DNA from: a virus
Strand: one strand, 5' to 3'
Virus record (IMG/VR): IMGVR_UViG_3300017751_000228
Location: 1 to 24,126 of that record
Length of the DNA stretch: 24,126 nt
The translations under genes were made by a program, and so were the position numbers. Below the pieces are notes generated by a model. The model was not told the origin of the DNA. It saw nothing but the letters and a program-made list of their open reading frames with translations, and searched no databases. Below, one piece after another: positions 22,818 to 24,126 of the stretch. Position 1 is the first letter of the stretch. Each line of letters begins with the position of its first letter.

Positions 22818-24026
22818 TTATACTTCTATGTCTACAGTCTCGGCTATAAGCCTTTGACCTTCGACCCATTCAGCGTCAAAATCTTCGTCAGTTGATTCGC
22901 TGTTATCCTCTGATTCTTCGGACACTTCCGAGACAGGAGTCTCTTCAGTTTCTTCTTCCTCAGAACTGTTGTCGTCTAGAATTTCTTCTTCGACTTCATC
23001 ATTGATAGCTTCTTCGACTACACCGTTATTCTCATCGGTTTCACTATCATCAGTTGGTTGCTCTTCTACTTCTGACTCTAAAACAGCTTCATTACCGAAC
23101 TCATCGACAAATGAATCTAATTCTGCCCAAGCATCGCTAAGATCGTCCTGAACCGTGCGAAGTGCTTCAGTAGCTTTTGCGCCTAACTTTCTACCGTCTT
23201 TTTGACGGAGATGCGAAATTGCTTTCGCTCTAGTTATAAGGTCATCCAATGCAGCAAGCACATCTTTAACCTCTTCCGAAAAAGTCTTAGTGACTTCTTC
23301 TGAAACTTTTAATTCTTTTTCTTCTTCAACCTCTTCAAATTCCGTATCTATTTCTATTTCTTCTTCAGAATTTTCTTCAGCTGGAGCTTCTTCAACTTCA
23401 GCTTCTTCAGCTGGAGCTTCTTCTACAGGAGCTTCTTCTGCGGGAATTTCTTCTGCAGGAGCTTCTTCTTCTGGATCTGGTTGATTCATACTTCCTGTAG
23501 TCATTACAGCTTTTGCTTCTGCAATTTGTTCTACTAATTCGTTATTAGACTTAATAGCCATTGTGTATGTTTCTTGATTAGCACCAACAAGAACTGGTGA
23601 TACTTCGTAAACAGTTAGACCTTTAAGGTATCTAACACTTTCTTCATCATCACTACCGTCTTTTTGTATTTTTCCATATTCGGAATCATCTACTTTAAAA
23701 CCAAAAGACCATTGTTGTAAATCGCCCATTGCTTTTACTAAGTTGTAAGCTTCTTTTCCAGACTCTGTGTCCATAAAGAACTCACCTTTAAATGTCGCTT
23801 TATCATCATCTTGTATGATTTGACCTTTACCAATTGGCATATCCCATTTATGAGCCCATACCATAGGCACATCACCTGATTTAAAACCTGATTTAATTGA
23901 GCCTGACTTTACTATGTCGCCATCTGAATCTACTTTATCGAAGACTGAAAAAACTGCAGCGACTTCGCCTTTTCCATCATCTTTAATCTCTAAGTCTATT
24001 GACTTAATATCAAAATTTTCTGACAC
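22818..24026 (-). CDS. Prohead protease with acidic scaffold-like extension
   Basis: The protein is 402 aa and starts with GTG (24026) after AGGAG; an upstream ATG in frame was not seen. The protease domain (about 1-160) matches the HK97-type family: FSVFDKVDSDGDIVKSGSI, MVWAHKWDMPIGKG (H59), MGDLQQWSFGFK (S107), LTVYEVSPVLVGAN (E141). H59, S107 and E141 are the candidate catalytic residues. Family members are usually near 200 aa; this one continues for 240 residues that are very acidic (residues 187-219 are EEAP-type repeats) with a helical part at about 250-310. The extension probably serves as a scaffold, with the capsid delta domain. No separate scaffold gene was seen between the protease and capsid genes. 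Confidence 0.9.
   Translation of the reverse strand: MSENFDIKSIDLEIKDDGKGEVAAVFSVFDKVDSDGDIVKSGSIKSGFKSGDVPMVWAHKWDMPIGKGQIIQDDDKATFKGEFFMDTESGKEAYNLVKAMGDLQQWSFGFKVDDSEYGKIQKDGSDDEESVRYLKGLTVYEVSPVLVGANQETYTMAIKSNNELVEQIAEAKAVMTTGSMNQPDPEEEAPAEEIPAEEAPVEEAPAEEAEVEEAPAEENSEEEIEIDTEFEEVEEEKELKVSEEVTKTFSEEVKDVLAALDDLITRAKAISHLRQKDGRKLGAKATEALRTVQDDLSDAWAELDSFVDEFGNEAVLESEVEEQPTDDSETDENNGVVEEAINDEVEEEILDDNSSEEEETEETPVSEVSEESEDNSESTDEDFDAEWVEGQRLIAETVDIEV
23370..23468 (-). repeat. Acidic EEAP-type coding repeat in protease extension
   Basis: Residues 187-219 of the prohead protease are short repeats of EEAP, AEEIPAEE and AEE character, built from near-identical GAAGAAGCTCC-like units. On the plus strand they appear as repeated gagcttcttc. 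Likely slippage-prone, giving length variation between relatives. Confidence 0.75.
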
Positions 24027-24126
24027 TTAAACTCCTAAATATATAAAATTGCCAATTTCATATTTAATTCTATCAGTAGAGGTCAATTCTCAACGACCTT
24101 TTTAAAGGGATTTACTAAGTTATGTC

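Noticed and set aside
22969-23484. Ser-rich plus-strand frames opposite the protease extension
   Set aside because: The Ser-rich products are antisense to GAA/GAG-rich repeats; they are compositional artefacts.
24027-24082. TTGACC followed about 18 nt later by TATGAA upstream of the protease gene
   Set aside because: Resembles a weak sigma-70 promoter, but AT-rich background makes such matches common and the -10 match is poor. The small AAATTG/CAATTT inverted repeat near 24050 is also within chance expectation.
24083-24107. AGGTC ... GACCTTTTT on the plus strand, terminator-like
   Set aside because: Five-base stem with a 10-nt loop, and no plus-strand gene precedes it.
24083-24126. Short frame reaching the right edge and ending in TGA
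   Set aside because: Only 13 codons are visible and the other two minus frames also stop here, so the end of an upstream gene (perhaps portal) cannot be assigned.
1-24126. Search for tRNA genes, CRISPR arrays, integrase, att sites or insertion sequences
   Set aside because: No cloverleaf, direct-repeat/spacer pattern, recombinase gene or IS-type inverted repeats were recognised by eye.

Overview
The window is a stretch of an AT-rich double-stranded DNA siphovirus genome: a head, neck, tail and fibre gene block. Every convincing large gene lies on the minus strand, so the operon reads from the right edge (about 24.1 kb) to the left edge. The basis is gene order plus family features: an HK97-type prohead protease and capsid protein, a gp6-like connector, a head-closure protein, a gp10-like neck domain, a tail terminator, a tail tube protein, a frameshifted G/GT chaperone pair, a 1503-residue tape measure, a Dit-like and a Tal-like protein, and then fibres. 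Terminase and portal would be expected beyond the right edge. Lysis and replication genes are not visible. The low GC content and the style of the fibre repeats resemble uncultured marine phages of AT-rich hosts. That host guess is inference only.

Layout by region (transcription order). Head: protease with a long acidic tail (22818-24026), major capsid protein (21532-22794), two tandem hairpins at and after the capsid stop, then a 78-aa Lys-rich protein and a head-tail connector (20553-21200). Accessory cassette inside the neck genes: a helix-turn-helix/double zinc-ribbon protein (19893-20534), a 164-nt gap with a terminator, an HNH nuclease (19423-19728) and an uncharacterised 110-aa phage protein (19125-19457). 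Neck: head closure (18759-19094), a 1047-aa basic protein where a roughly 130-170-aa gp10-like protein would be expected (15613-18756), tail terminator (15135-15605) and a 100-aa acidic protein (14833-15135). Tail tube: a gap with overlapping palindromes, then the major tail protein (14069-14764).

Tail assembly: chaperone G (13695-14048) and its -1 frameshift product GT (13372-14048), with a canonical slippery heptamer, a 7-nt spacer and a hairpin; then the tape measure (8861-13372). Tail tip: a 40-aa Cys-rich microprotein (8735-8857), a Dit-like protein (7493-8734) and a Tal-like hub with fibronectin folds (4854-7496). Fibres: a protein with an S74 intramolecular chaperone (3235-4854), an 82-aa linker protein (2987-3235), a 372-aa fibre (1869-2987) and a repeat-rich fibre cut by the left edge (1-1869). 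Six gene junctions share one base in a TAATG arrangement, which suggests translational coupling.

The best candidates for something undescribed are the giant basic neck protein, the Cys/His-rich insertion in the S74 domain, the Cys-rich microprotein, the terminator-bounded nuclease/zinc-ribbon cassette with two apparently leaderless starts, and the palindromic element before the tail tube gene. No tRNA, rRNA, CRISPR array or insertion sequence was seen.
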